Assembly (NCBI GenBank): GCA_963730315.1
Contig: CAVSRD010000021.1
Span: forward strand, 1 to 33,729
Origin: VRUE01 sp963730315
Lineage (GTDB): Bacteria > Actinomycetota > Thermoleophilia > Solirubrobacterales > 70-9
DNA: 33,729 nt
Direction: 5' to 3'
A model generated the notes under the pieces. The model was not told the DNA's origin, ran no database searches, and was given only the letters and a program-made list of their open reading frames with translations. Each line of letters opens with the position of its first letter. Positions within the stretch are counted from its first letter, which is position 1. Position numbers and translations under genes: made by a program. Shown here in pieces: positions 14,775 to 23,655 of the stretch.

Positions 14775-15959
14775 ATGCGCATCGCCTTCGTCGAGACGGC
14801 GCCCTTCGGAGGCCTGTTGCATTACGCGGTCCAGCTGGCCGACGCCCTCGCCGACCGGGGCAACCGCGTCGAGCTGATAACGCCTCGCGACAACGAGCTG
14901 GTCGATCGCCGGGGCAGCGCCGAGATGCGACCGATCCTCACCCCCACCGTCCGCGAGTCGGAGCTGCGGCCCCGCGGGCCGGCCGGCCGGCTGGCCCAGC
15001 GCGTCCGGGTCGCCTGGCGGCTGCTCCACTGCTGGCTAGGAGTCGTGCGAGCGGCGCGACTCGGTCGCCACGACGTCGTGGTCATCAACTCGGACATCTA
15101 CTTCTCGGTCGCCGCCATGGCGGTCCTGACCCTCACGATGCTGCCCCGCTGTCCCCCGGTGGTCTTCATCTGCCACAACGCCAGGCCGCTCAGCCTGACC
15201 AGCGACGGCGAGCTTGCGGGGTTCTCGCGGGTGCAGAAGCTGATCCTTCAGCGGCTGTTCCCCCGCCTGCTGCTGACGCTGCTGCACGGCGAGAGCTCCC
15301 GCAAGGAGTTCGAAACGGCGTGGCCGCGAGCCCGAACGGCGACGATCCCACACGGCGACGAGCGTCTCTTCGCCGCCGAGCCACCTCCTCCGTGTGAGCG
15401 CGAGAGCATCCTGTTCTTCGGCAACTGGCGCACGACCAAGGGGATCCCGGTCCTGACCGAAGCCTTCGACCTGATCGCCGCTCGGCGGCCGACCGCCACC
15501 CTCACCCTCGCAGGGACCCCGTTCCCGGCGGACCTCGACCTCGCGGCGCTCGGCACCTGGGCGGACCGCCACGGGGATCGGGTCGAGCTGATCGAACGCT
15601 ATATCCCGATCGACGAGGTGCCGCGGATCTTCGGCCGTGCGAGAGTCGTGGCGGTCCCCTACCTCCACGCCTCCCAGAGTGGCGTGGCGCACCTGGCGAT
15701 GACCCTGGCCCGGCCGGTGGTCGCCAGCGCCGTCGGCGACCTCGGCTCGATCGTCACCGACGGCGAGACCGGGCTGCTCGTCCCACCCGGGGACCCCGCC
15801 CCGCTGGCCGCTGCGCTCGAGCGCCTCCTCGCCGACCCGGACCTCGCGCGACGGATGGGCGAGGTCGGGCGGGAACGGGTCCTGAGCGCCTCCAGCTGGG
15901 AGACGGTCGCCGAGCGCTTCGACGGCGCGGTCTCGGCCGCGCTCGACCGGCATCCGTAG
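14775..15959 (+). CDS. Glycosyltransferase, GT-B fold, GT4-like
   Basis: A 394-residue cytoplasmic GT-B enzyme predicted to add a sugar to the lipid-linked repeat unit. The N-terminal domain begins MRIAFVETAPFGGLLHYAVQ; the C-terminal nucleotide-sugar domain shows ILFFGNWRTTKGIPVLTEAF and GDLGSIVTDGETGLLVPPGD. The usual EX7E motif is not preserved: the corresponding place reads HASQSGVAHLAMTLARPVV, so either another residue serves or the donor differs. ATG 14775 is preceded by GAAAGAG. It is 46 bp downstream of secreted copy C and converges on the next gene, with a single base between the two stop codons. Confidence 0.85.
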   Translation: MRIAFVETAPFGGLLHYAVQLADALADRGNRVELITPRDNELVDRRGSAEMRPILTPTVRESELRPRGPAGRLAQRVRVAWRLLHCWLGVVRAARLGRHDVVVINSDIYFSVAAMAVLTLTMLPRCPPVVFICHNARPLSLTSDGELAGFSRVQKLILQRLFPRLLLTLLHGESSRKEFETAWPRARTATIPHGDERLFAAEPPPPCERESILFFGNWRTTKGIPVLTEAFDLIAARRPTATLTLAGTPFPADLDLAALGTWADRHGDRVELIERYIPIDEVPRIFGRARVVAVPYLHASQSGVAHLAMTLARPVVASAVGDLGSIVTDGETGLLVPPGDPAPLAAALERLLADPDLARRMGEVGRERVLSASSWETVAERFDGAVSAALDRHP

Positions 15960-15960
15960 C

Positions 15961-17130
15961 TCAATCGGCGGCTTGGCCGCTGAGAAATGCGGCCACCCGC
16001 CGGGCCTCGGCCTCCGCGGTGTGCTGCGACATGTAGCTGTGACCGGCCTCGATCAGCGCCTCGCGCAGCGCCGGGTCATCGGCGATCCGGCGCAGCGCGG
16101 CGACCGCCGCGGCCGGGTCGCCGGGCGGCACGTGGAGCACAGCGGGCCCGAGCGCCTCCCCCACTCCCCCCACATCGGTCGCGACCACGGGCAGGCCGGC
16201 CGCCAGCGCTTCCAGCAGCACCTGCGGCAGGCCCTCGGTCCACGACACGTGCAGGAAGGCGTGACTGGAGCGATAGAGCTCATCCAGGCCCTGGTCGTTT
16301 GGGACGTAGCCGAGCAGCTCGGTCCGGTCGGCGACGCCGAGCTGCTCGAGTCGCTCGGCAAGCCTCCCGCGGAGCGGCCCCTCCCCGCAGACGACCAGCC
16401 GCCAGCGATCGTCGCGCGCGGCGAGGCCCGCCAGCACGTCGGCCATCAGCAGGGGGTTCTTCTCCGCGTCCAGCCTGCCGACGCTGAGCAGGGTCAGCAG
16501 GCCGCCGAAATCTCGCGTGATCGCGTCGGCCGGCTGGACCACGTCGGCGGCGGGTACGAGTGAGATCGCCACATCGAGGACCTGCTTGGCGTGGCGATAG
16601 TTGTGGGCGATCGCCGGGCCCACCGCGATCACCGGACAGACCCTGGCGAGCAGCCGGAATGCGCCCTCGAGGAGCGCGGCGCCCGCGATCAGACCGCGCC
16701 TGCCGGGACGCCGGGCCTTCACATAGGGGACCATGTCTTGGCGGACGCCCAGCACCACTCGCTTCCGCCTCACCAGCGCAGCCAGGGCGAACGCGATCGA
16801 CAGAGGATGCGGTCCCAACAGCAGGGTCACGTCCGCCTGGTCGAGCACCCGCCAGTAGGCCCGCAGCGAGCTGGCGAGCACGGAGAGGACCTTCGGGGCG
16901 CTGGTCAGCGTGGCGTAGAAGGGAAGCTCGACGAACTCGACCCCCTCCCCGATCGGGTACTTGGCGGCGTCGCCGGTCGGGTCCAGGCGGCCGACCACCA
17001 TCACGCGGTCGAACTCACCCCCCAGGCGAGCGACGAATAGAGCGAAGGCGCGATCAGCCCGCACCTCCTCGCCGCGGCGTCCGTACAGGTAGTCGGTGTA
17101 GACGGCAAGTCGCATCAGGGGCGGCATCAT
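15961..17130 (-). CDS. Glycosyltransferase family 4
   Basis: A 389-residue GT4-type enzyme. The N-terminus MRLAVYTDYLYG is preceded by MMPPL if the overlapping ATG at 17130 is used; ATG 17115 gives the more typical family start. The C-terminal half shows LLSVGRLDAEKNPLLMADVL, then the EX7E motif in TEGLPQVLLEALAAGLPVV and the DVGGVGEALG loop. It likely transfers a hexose or deoxyhexose to the growing repeat unit at the inner face of the membrane. Its start overlaps the stop of the upstream GNAT gene (ATGA at 17127-17130), so the two are almost certainly co-translated. Confidence 0.88.
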   Translation of the reverse strand: MMPPLMRLAVYTDYLYGRRGEEVRADRAFALFVARLGGEFDRVMVVGRLDPTGDAAKYPIGEGVEFVELPFYATLTSAPKVLSVLASSLRAYWRVLDQADVTLLLGPHPLSIAFALAALVRRKRVVLGVRQDMVPYVKARRPGRRGLIAGAALLEGAFRLLARVCPVIAVGPAIAHNYRHAKQVLDVAISLVPAADVVQPADAITRDFGGLLTLLSVGRLDAEKNPLLMADVLAGLAARDDRWRLVVCGEGPLRGRLAERLEQLGVADRTELLGYVPNDQGLDELYRSSHAFLHVSWTEGLPQVLLEALAAGLPVVATDVGGVGEALGPAVLHVPPGDPAAAVAALRRIADDPALREALIEAGHSYMSQHTAEAEARRVAAFLSGQAAD

Positions 17131-18278
17131 CCGCCACGGGTGATCGCGCGCCGCACGTCCCTGACGCGGTTGCGGGGGCCCTCGGGCAACGCACGCACCA
17201 GCGAGCGCCCGCACGACCTCGCGGCGGCCATGGCGCGTGCGGCCGAGAGCGGCGGCGCCAGCAGAACCGTGTGCCCGTGGCGCTCGCCGGTCGCGAAGCG
17301 CGACTTGAAGGCCTCGCCACCGAGCAGGAGGTCGTAGTAGGACGCCCCCTCGGTGATCGCCGCCTCCACGGTGCGGGCCAGCATGAGGAAGCCGACGCTT
17401 TGCTTCGCCCAGCACGGGTCGAAGCCGGCCTGGTAGTAGGAAAAGCGCCCTCCCAACCGCCAGCCGTACCAGGCGGCGACGGTCTCTCCGTCGACATCGA
17501 GCGAGTAGAGGCGAAGCCATCCCCGCTCGTGGGCCTGCGCCGCGAACTCATACAGCAGCTCGCGGGCCCCCGGCTCGGCGAGAGCCGTGCCGTCCCGGCG
17601 CTCGCCCCAGCGCGCGTCGTGGAGGCGAAGCAGGGTCTCGACGTCGGCACGGGCCTCCGCCTGCGAAGACGCCTGCCGCAGAGCGACCGTGTGGTCGCGC
17701 TCCAGGGAGCGCGTCTTGCGCCGAACCTGATTGCGGAACTGACCGCTCCGGGTGGCCAGGTAGCCGTCCCACGTAAGCCCCTCGATCCGGGCGAAGGGCA
17801 GCGGTTCCGGCGGCCCGAACACCGGGGACAGCCTCGAAGGCCAGCCCTCGGCCAGTTCGCGCCACCATGCCGCCGTCGTGTCGACCCGGCCGAGGTCGAG
17901 CCGGCATCTGGAGCCCAGGTGATCGGCGAGGCCCGTCGCTGCGAGTCTGGCGACGCGGGCCTCGTCCTGCTCGGCGGCCGCGGGGTGGACGAGGTCGGCG
18001 CGCTCACCGCCGGCGAAGGCCGCGGTCGCGCCGCGCCGCGAGCGTCTGGCCAGCAACGGCAAGACGCCGCGAACGTTCCCCCCGTCGTCGCGAACCACGG
18101 CAACGGCTGGCGCGGATGCATCGTCCAGCGACCGCCGCGCCGCGAAGAACCACTCGGGAGTGACGAAGCCATTGCCGCGTGACTCGGCTAATCGCCGCCA
18201 CGGCCCGGCTACAGCGGTCAGCGCATCCTCGTCGGCGATCACCTCAACCGTTCCCTTCGCCAGCCTCGTCGCGCTCAC
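17127..18278 (-). CDS. CelD/BcsL-like GNAT acyltransferase
   Basis: A 383-residue protein of the GNAT family often found in polysaccharide loci (CelD/FemAB-like fold). Visible are TPEWFFAARRSLDD early, RNQVRRKTRSLERDH in the middle, then SLDVDGETVAAWYGWRLGGR and YYQAGFDPCWAKQSVGFLML in the acetyltransferase core. The likely role is acylation of a sugar or attachment of an amino-acyl group to the surface polymer; the substrate is unknown. The start is GTG 18278 with GAAAGG 9 nt upstream; TTG 18287 is a longer alternative. It is driven from a compact divergent promoter shared with the deacetylase and is coupled to the GT4 gene downstream. Confidence 0.8.
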   Translation of the reverse strand: MSATRLAKGTVEVIADEDALTAVAGPWRRLAESRGNGFVTPEWFFAARRSLDDASAPAVAVVRDDGGNVRGVLPLLARRSRRGATAAFAGGERADLVHPAAAEQDEARVARLAATGLADHLGSRCRLDLGRVDTTAAWWRELAEGWPSRLSPVFGPPEPLPFARIEGLTWDGYLATRSGQFRNQVRRKTRSLERDHTVALRQASSQAEARADVETLLRLHDARWGERRDGTALAEPGARELLYEFAAQAHERGWLRLYSLDVDGETVAAWYGWRLGGRFSYYQAGFDPCWAKQSVGFLMLARTVEAAITEGASYYDLLLGGEAFKSRFATGERHGHTVLLAPPLSAARAMAAARSCGRSLVRALPEGPRNRVRDVRRAITRGG

Positions 18279-18296
18279 CGGTGACAACCTTTCTCC

Positions 18297-18306
18297 AGTC
18301 TATGAT
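18297..18306. promoter_or_regulatory. Overlapping divergent -10 boxes
   Basis: AGTCTATGAT holds TAGACT on the minus strand (18297-18302) and TATGAT on the plus strand (18301-18306), sharing two bases. The plus box lies 6 nt before CTG 18313; the minus box lies 9 nt before TTG 18287 and 18 nt before GTG 18278. The two polymerases should exclude each other. Confidence 0.45.
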
Positions 18307-18312
18307 GATCGC

Positions 18313-19074
18313 CTGCTCCTGGCCCTCTGCTACCACGCTGTGAGCGAGACATGGGACTCGGCTCTATCGGTGACCCCCGAACGCCTGCGCGAACAGGTGG
18401 GGGCCCTCCTGAGCCGCGGCTTCGAGCCGCTTACGCTATCCGACGCGATTGGCCGCCACGAGGGCCGCAGCCTCGCGGTCACCTTCGACGACGCCTTCCG
18501 CTCAGTGCCGGAGCTGGCGCTGCCGGTGCTCGCGGAGCTCGGCGCGCCGGCAACCGTGTTCGTGCCGACCGCGAACATGGACGACGGGGCTATAAGAGCC
18601 TGGCCGGGCATCGAACAGTGGCTAGGAACCAGGTGGGAGCGGGAACTGACCGGCGCCGGTTGGAGCGAGGTCAGGCGGCTCGCGGATGCCGGCTGGGAGA
18701 TCGGCTCCCACACGCGCACCCACCCCCGCCTCGTGTCCCTGGACGATGACTCGCTGCGTCACGAGCTCCTGCGCTCGCGCGAAGAATGCGCCGCTGGCGC
18801 CGGGACCCCGTGCCGCACCCTGGCCTACCCGTTCGGCGAGGCGGATGCCCGGGTGGCCCGCGCGGCAAGCGGAGCCGGCTACGAGGCGGCGACGACGCTG
18901 GCCGACCGCATTCCGACGCCTGCTGCCGGGGGACGCCCGAACCTGATGCTCCTGCCCAGGCTCGGTGTGCATCAGCAGGACGACCGGGCGCGCCTACGGC
19001 TGAAGAGCGAGATCTTCCTCCACGGGCGTCACGTCTGGAACGCGGCGCAGAGGCTCCGCAGTGTCCTCACCTGA
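18313..19074 (+). CDS. Polysaccharide deacetylase (CE4, NodB-like); apparent CTG start
   Basis: A metal-dependent deacetylase of carbohydrate esterase family 4. Visible motifs are LALCYHAVS at the start, VTFDDAF (the TFDD metal/base motif, with Ala replacing the usual Gly) and SHTRTHPRL (the HxxxH metal motif), then TLAYPFGEAD. No signal peptide is seen. The expected N-terminus (LLLALCYHAVSETWD) has no ATG, GTG or TTG. The only in-frame standard starts (GTG 18160, TTG 18172) would overlap the divergent gene by over 100 bp, whereas CTG 18313 sits 6 nt after TATGAT. I therefore place the start there, with reservation. The 3' end overlaps the flippase start by 14 nt, indicating an operon. Confidence 0.78.
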   Translation: MLLALCYHAVSETWDSALSVTPERLREQVGALLSRGFEPLTLSDAIGRHEGRSLAVTFDDAFRSVPELALPVLAELGAPATVFVPTANMDDGAIRAWPGIEQWLGTRWERELTGAGWSEVRRLADAGWEIGSHTRTHPRLVSLDDDSLRHELLRSREECAAGAGTPCRTLAYPFGEADARVARAASGAGYEAATTLADRIPTPAAGGRPNLMLLPRLGVHQQDDRARLRLKSEIFLHGRHVWNAAQRLRSVLT

Positions 19075-20566
19075 GCAGCACGGCCTCGGAACCCGAACGC
19101 TGCGGGGCATGACGTGGGCCTACAGCTCCTACGTGGGTGGACGGGTGCTGATCCTCGTCTCAACGGCGATCCTGGCCCGCCTGCTCACGCCGGAGGACTT
19201 CGGCTTGGTCGCACTGGCGATCACCTTCATGGCCCTGCTCGACGGCCTCGCCGACCTCGGGCTCGGCTCGGCCCTGATCATCCAGCCCGAGGACGAGCTC
19301 TACGAGCGGGCGGAGACCGCATTCGCCGGCACCGTGACGATCGGACTGGTGCTGAGCGTGACCGTCGCCGCGCTGAGCCCGCTGGTCGCCTCGTTCTTCA
19401 ACGACGCCGAGCTGCAGCCGATCGCGGCCGCCCTGGGCGCCAACTTCTTCCTCCGCGCGCTCGGCGCGACGCCTTACGCCATCGCCCAGAAGACGCTCGA
19501 TTTCCGCACCAGGACCGCCGCCGAGCTCGCCAACGTCGTGGTGCGCGGCTCCGTCGGCGTTGCGCTGGCGCTCGCCGGCTTCGGCGCCTGGAGCCTGGTG
19601 ATCGGATATCTGGTCGGGACGGTGGCGCTCGACATCACCGTCTGGAAGCTGGTCGCGTGGCGGCCCAAGTTCCAGCCGAAACTCTCCCACCTCAGGGAGA
19701 TGCTCGGCTTCGGTGGCAAGATCAGCGCGGTCAGCTTGATGGCGACGGCGATCGCCAACATCGACTACGTGCTGATCGGCCGCGTGCTGGGGGCGGCTTC
19801 GCTCGGCCTGTACACGCTGGGGTTCCGCCTGCCGGAACTGATCATCCTCAATCTCTCGGTGGTGATGGGTCGTGTCCTGTTCCCGGCCTACTCCGCCGTG
19901 GACAGGGCCTCCCTCAACCGCGCCCTGCTGATCTCGCAGCGCTACAACATGATGTTCGCGCTGCCGCTGACGATTGGGCTGGTGATTCTCGCGCAGCCCA
20001 TGATCCTCGGGCTGTTCGGCGAGCAGTGGCGAGACTCGATCGTCCCGATGCAGCTGCTCTCGGTGTACGCGTTCATGGTCACCGTCGGCATACCGGCGGG
20101 CACCGTGTTCAAGGCGACCGGCAGAGCGGGCGTTCTGCTGATCCTGGCGGTCGTACGCTTCGTCCTCGTGGCGGGGCTGATCGCCGTGGTCGTCACCCGC
20201 GGTATCGATGCGGTCGCGCTCGTCCAGGCCGGCGCAGCGTTCCTCAACGAGATAGCGGGCCTGGCCCTCGCCAGCCGCTTCCTCGGAGTGCCGGCGATCG
20301 GCATCTGGCGCAGCACGTGGCCGAGCATCGCCGCCGGAGCGCTGATGATTCCGCCCCTGGTCGCCGTCGAGCGCCTGATCGATCCGTACTGGCCGGCGAT
20401 GATCGTCGGGGGGCTCGTCGGCGCCGCGGTCTACCTGGGCGCGATGTTGCTGATCTCGCCCGACAGCCTTCGCTACCTGCGCGCGAAGATGTTCCCCGAG
20501 AGCGGCCTGCCGCCGTCGCTGGAGGCTGACGTCACCGTACCCGCCAGCGGCCAGGTCGAGCGCTGA
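19061..20566 (+). CDS. Wzx-like MOP-family lipopolysaccharide flippase
   Basis: A 501-residue polytopic membrane protein of the polysaccharide transporter/flippase family, which moves undecaprenyl-linked repeat units across the membrane. About 12-14 hydrophobic helices are visible. Characteristic stretches are TWAYSSYVGGRVLILVSTAI, ARLLTPEDFGLVALAITF, LRALGATPYAIAQKTLDFR and LGLYTLGFRLPELIILN. The length is normal for the family. GTG 19061 overlaps the deacetylase end, so the two are co-translated. Its presence makes this a Wzx/Wzy-dependent rather than ABC-transporter pathway (inference from the gene set). Confidence 0.9.
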   Translation: MSSPEQHGLGTRTLRGMTWAYSSYVGGRVLILVSTAILARLLTPEDFGLVALAITFMALLDGLADLGLGSALIIQPEDELYERAETAFAGTVTIGLVLSVTVAALSPLVASFFNDAELQPIAAALGANFFLRALGATPYAIAQKTLDFRTRTAAELANVVVRGSVGVALALAGFGAWSLVIGYLVGTVALDITVWKLVAWRPKFQPKLSHLREMLGFGGKISAVSLMATAIANIDYVLIGRVLGAASLGLYTLGFRLPELIILNLSVVMGRVLFPAYSAVDRASLNRALLISQRYNMMFALPLTIGLVILAQPMILGLFGEQWRDSIVPMQLLSVYAFMVTVGIPAGTVFKATGRAGVLLILAVVRFVLVAGLIAVVVTRGIDAVALVQAGAAFLNEIAGLALASRFLGVPAIGIWRSTWPSIAAGALMIPPLVAVERLIDPYWPAMIVGGLVGAAVYLGAMLLISPDSLRYLRAKMFPESGLPPSLEADVTVPASGQVER

Positions 20567-20605
20567 GCGGCCGCGTCCTGACGACGGCGACCACCGAGGC
20601 GCCAG

Positions 20606-20611
20606 TAGACT
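20606..20611 (+). promoter_or_regulatory. Putative leaderless promoter -10 box
   Basis: TAGACT, then 7 nt, then TTG 20619 in a 52-bp gap. This spacing places transcription start at or next to the start codon and supports the TTG choice. Confidence 0.5.
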
Positions 20612-20618
20612 CGGCTCC

Positions 20619-21761
20619 TTGCCGGATAAGACCCCGCGCATCGTCGGCATCGCACCGAGCGATCCCTGGGACAGGCTCACCCAGTCGGGCACGAGCTACC
20701 ACCTGTTCACCGCCCTCGAGCGGCGCGAGGCGCTGCTCGGAGCGGTCAGCGCAGCGCTGCCGGGCGCGATCGAGACGGCGGCGAAGCTGACCTCCTTCGC
20801 GCCCCGGCGCCACCACTGGGTGGAGCGCTACGAGTACAGCCCCCTGCGCCGGGCGGCGCGCAGCCGCATTGCCAGCCACCGCGTATCGCGCCTCGCCGGA
20901 GGCGACCCGTACACGACGCTCCAGATCGGCGCCTGGTACACGATCGCGGACGGCCCCCTGCTGCGTGCCTCCTTCCACGACGCCAACCTGGCGCTGTTCT
21001 CGCGCCAGGGCTCGTTCATCGAGGACCCCTCGGCCCGACACATCCAGCGAGAATTCGACGCCGAGCGGCGCCTCTTCGATCGACTCGACGTCATCTTCAC
21101 GCGCAGCGAGTGGCTGCGCCGGTCGTTCATCGAGGACTTCGAACAGGCTCCGGAGAAGGTCGTCAACACCCTGTCGGGCGCGAACGTAAAGTCGCTGCCG
21201 AGCAGGATCCCCGAGCGCCCGCTCTCGCCGCTGCGGATCCTCTTCGTCGGCTACGACTTCGAGCGTAAGGGCGGTCCGATCCTCCTGGAGGCCTTCTCCA
21301 TGCTGCGGCAGACCCACCCCGACGCAGAGCTGTGGATCGTCGGTCCAGAGCCTGGGGATCCGGCGCCGGGGGTGCACTGGCACGGGACCATTGACCGGCG
21401 CGCGGAGGACGGTGACCGCCTGATGGACTCGCTTCACCGCGAAGCGACCGCCCTCGTGATGACCTCCCGCTTCGAGCCGTTCGGCAACGCGCTGCTGGAG
21501 GCGATGGCCTACGGGCTGCCCTGCGTGGGCAGCGAAGTGTGCGCAATGCCCGAGATCATCGACGCCGGCCACAGCGGGCTGCTCGTCCCGTACGGCGACG
21601 CAACCGCCCTCGCCGAGGCCCTGCGCTCGCTCGCGTCCGACCCCGACCGGGCGCGGGCGATGGGACAGGAGGGCTTCCGGCGGCTGCACGAGCAGTTCAC
21701 CTGGGACGTCGTCACGGGCCGTATCGTCGCCGAGATCGAAGCGCGGACTCCGAGCCCCTAG
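20619..21761 (+). CDS. Glycosyltransferase family 4
   Basis: A 380-residue GT-B enzyme. The acceptor domain opens with IVGIAPSDPWDRLTQSGTSY. The central IFTRSEWLRRSFIEDF segment marks the interdomain region. The donor domain shows LRILFVGYDFERKGGPILLE and a full EX7E motif in FEPFGNALLEAMAYGLPCV, followed by EVCAMPEIIDAGHSGLLVP. It probably extends the repeat unit; sugar specificity cannot be read from sequence. It starts at TTG 20619, directly downstream of a leaderless-type -10 box, and is followed after 9 nt by another glycosyltransferase in the same frame. Confidence 0.87.
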   Translation: MPDKTPRIVGIAPSDPWDRLTQSGTSYHLFTALERREALLGAVSAALPGAIETAAKLTSFAPRRHHWVERYEYSPLRRAARSRIASHRVSRLAGGDPYTTLQIGAWYTIADGPLLRASFHDANLALFSRQGSFIEDPSARHIQREFDAERRLFDRLDVIFTRSEWLRRSFIEDFEQAPEKVVNTLSGANVKSLPSRIPERPLSPLRILFVGYDFERKGGPILLEAFSMLRQTHPDAELWIVGPEPGDPAPGVHWHGTIDRRAEDGDRLMDSLHREATALVMTSRFEPFGNALLEAMAYGLPCVGSEVCAMPEIIDAGHSGLLVPYGDATALAEALRSLASDPDRARAMGQEGFRRLHEQFTWDVVTGRIVAEIEARTPSP

Positions 21762-21770
21762 GTAACTGGC

Positions 21771-22895
21771 CTGCACGTCCACGTCCTCATAGACTCGCTT
21801 ACCTGGGGCGGCGCCGAGGCGCTCCTCGTCGACTACGTCAGCGGCGCCCGGGTCGCCGGCATCGAGGTCAGCGTCGCCTACCTGAACGAGCATAGCCAGA
21901 CGGCCGACCGGCTCCGCGCGGTCGGGGTCGAGCCGGAACGCGTCCCGATCGCGAGCTTGCTGGGACGCCGGGACCGGCAACGTGTCCGCGAACACCTCGC
22001 TTCGGTCCGCCCGGACCTCCTGCACACCCACCTCGGGTACGCCGACTTCCTCGGCGGCCTCGCCGCACGCTCGCTCTCGATCCCGAGCCTCTCGACGATC
22101 CACGTAATGGAGTGGGGTAGCTCGCTGCGAGAGCGCTCCAAGGATCGCCTCATGTTCCTCGTCCGTCGGCACTGCATGGCGAAGGTGATCACGGTGTCGA
22201 ATGCCGCCCGCGACGCCTACCTCGCCACCGGCTGGGACCGTCCGGATCACGTGACGACCGTCCACAACGGGATCAGGGCGCCGGCGCCGGCGCCGGACGG
22301 CGGCAGAGGACTGCGCCGCGCGCTAGGGATCGCCAGCGAGGATGTCGTCGTCGCGATGGTCACCGTGCTGCGGCTCGGCAAGGGGCACGACATCGCCGCC
22401 CGGGCGATCGCCATGTTGCGCGACGACTTCCCGAACCTGAAGCTGCTCGTTCTCGGTGATGGGCCGGACCGGGCGGAGATCGAGCGCCAGCTAGGGGTCG
22501 CCGGCGACGCGGTGGTGATGGCGGGCTTCCGTGACGACGTGCCGGCCGTTCTCGATTGGGTCGATGTCCTCGTACACCCGTCGCGGATCGACGCGTTCCC
22601 CACCGCGCTGCTCGATGCGCTCGCCTCCAGCACCCCGGTGGTCGCAACCGCCGTCGGCGGCATCCCGGAGATCGTCGCGGACGGCGAGACCGGCCTGCTG
22701 CTCAAGCCGCCGCCGACCGAGGACGAGCTCAGCGGAGCGCTGCGTCGTCTGCTGGAGAGCCGGGATCTGCGGCTGCGAATGGCGGAGCGTGGCCGCGAAG
22801 TCTTCGAGGCGAGGTTCACGGCCGACCGCTGGATCGAGCGCCTTGTGCCCGTATACGACGACGCCCTGACCGGCCGCGCGCAGCGGAGGCGTTGA
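21771..22895 (+). CDS. Glycosyltransferase family 4; apparent CTG start
   Basis: A GT-B enzyme of about 374 residues. The family N-terminus is clearly readable as HVHVLIDSLTWGGAEALL, but between the preceding stop (21759-21761) and this sequence there is no ATG, GTG or TTG, and the first standard start in frame (TTG 21957) would remove 62 residues including the GGAE motif. CTG 21771 is the natural boundary. TAGGTA ending 6 nt upstream resembles a -10 box and overlaps the upstream stop codon. The donor domain has MVTVLRLGKGHDIAARAIAM and HPSRIDAFPTALLDALASS, where both glutamates of EX7E are aspartates (DX7D), a notable change. It continues as VGGIPEIVADGETGLLLKPP. Role: chain extension of the polymer unit. 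Confidence 0.8.
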   Translation: MHVHVLIDSLTWGGAEALLVDYVSGARVAGIEVSVAYLNEHSQTADRLRAVGVEPERVPIASLLGRRDRQRVREHLASVRPDLLHTHLGYADFLGGLAARSLSIPSLSTIHVMEWGSSLRERSKDRLMFLVRRHCMAKVITVSNAARDAYLATGWDRPDHVTTVHNGIRAPAPAPDGGRGLRRALGIASEDVVVAMVTVLRLGKGHDIAARAIAMLRDDFPNLKLLVLGDGPDRAEIERQLGVAGDAVVMAGFRDDVPAVLDWVDVLVHPSRIDAFPTALLDALASSTPVVATAVGGIPEIVADGETGLLLKPPPTEDELSGALRRLLESRDLRLRMAERGREVFEARFTADRWIERLVPVYDDALTGRAQRRR

Positions 22896-22896
22896 G

Positions 22897-22902
22897 TAGG
22901 AT
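22897..22902 (+). promoter_or_regulatory. Putative leaderless promoter -10 box
   Basis: TAGGAT, then CGATCC (6 nt), then GTG 22909, in the short gap after the preceding glycosyltransferase stop. Confidence 0.5.
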
Positions 22903-22908
22903 CGATCC

Positions 22909-23655
22909 GTGTCGTCGCGACTGGAGCGGGAGCGGGATTTCCACAACGACGCCTTCGCCGACCACTCACGCGACGCTGCGGCGAAGTTCTACGAGGTCGA
23001 GCGGGAGCCGATGGACCGCTGTGCGGAGCTCCTGCTCGAGGGCGGGGTGACCGGCCGGCGGGCTCTCGAGTACGGCTGCGGGCCCGGCAGCAATGCGTTC
23101 CTGCTCGCCCAACGGGGCGCGACGGTGACCGGGATCGACATCTCCGACGTCGCGATCGCGCAGGCGAGGGAACGGGCCGAGGCGGAGGGCGTCGCCTCGC
23201 GCTGCGAGTTCGAGGTGATGAACGCCGAGGAGACCGGTTTCCCCGATGACGGGTTCGACCTGATCTGCGGGACGGCGATCCTCCATCACCTCGATCTCCA
23301 GGCGGCCTACGGCGAGATCGCGCGCCTGCTCGAGCCGACCGGGCGCGCGGTCTTCGTCGAGCCCCTGGGACACAACCCGGCGATCAACGCATACCGCAGG
23401 CGCACGCCCCAGCTCCGTACCGAGGACGAGCACCCGCTGACGGTCGACGACCTGGAGCTGTCGCGGACCTGGTTCGGGCGGACCGAGGTCTCCTATTTCA
23501 ATCTGTCGACGCTGCTCGCGGTGCCGCTGCGCAACACGCGGGCATTCGAGCCAACCCTAGCCGCCCTGCGGGCGCTGGACCGGGGGATCTTCCGCCTCCC
23601 GGCGGCGCGCAAGCACGCCTGGATGGTCGTCATCTGCCTGGAGTGCCCGCGATAG
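22909..23655 (+). CDS. Class I SAM-dependent methyltransferase
   Basis: A 248-residue methyltransferase with motif I ALEYGCGPGSNAFLLA at residues ~53-68, motif II VTGIDISDVAIAQAR, and LICGTAILHHLD as the motif IV region. The fold resembles small-molecule or sugar O-methyltransferases; in this locus it probably methylates a sugar of the repeat unit or its carrier-linked form. The acceptor is not determinable. GTG 22909 is supported by a -10 box 6 nt upstream, implying a leaderless mRNA separate from the upstream gene. The 3' end overlaps the convergent GNAT gene by 26 bp. Confidence 0.85.
   Translation: MSSRLERERDFHNDAFADHSRDAAAKFYEVEREPMDRCAELLLEGGVTGRRALEYGCGPGSNAFLLAQRGATVTGIDISDVAIAQARERAEAEGVASRCEFEVMNAEETGFPDDGFDLICGTAILHHLDLQAAYGEIARLLEPTGRAVFVEPLGHNPAINAYRRRTPQLRTEDEHPLTVDDLELSRTWFGRTEVSYFNLSTLLAVPLRNTRAFEPTLAALRALDRGIFRLPAARKHAWMVVICLECPR

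Noticed and set aside
13130..14782. A 550-codon minus-strand frame opposite copy C (with equivalents opposite A and B)
   Set aside because: Its length comes from GC-rich codon bias opposite the real genes and it repeats only because the DNA repeats. The sequence is low-complexity with no recognisable domain.
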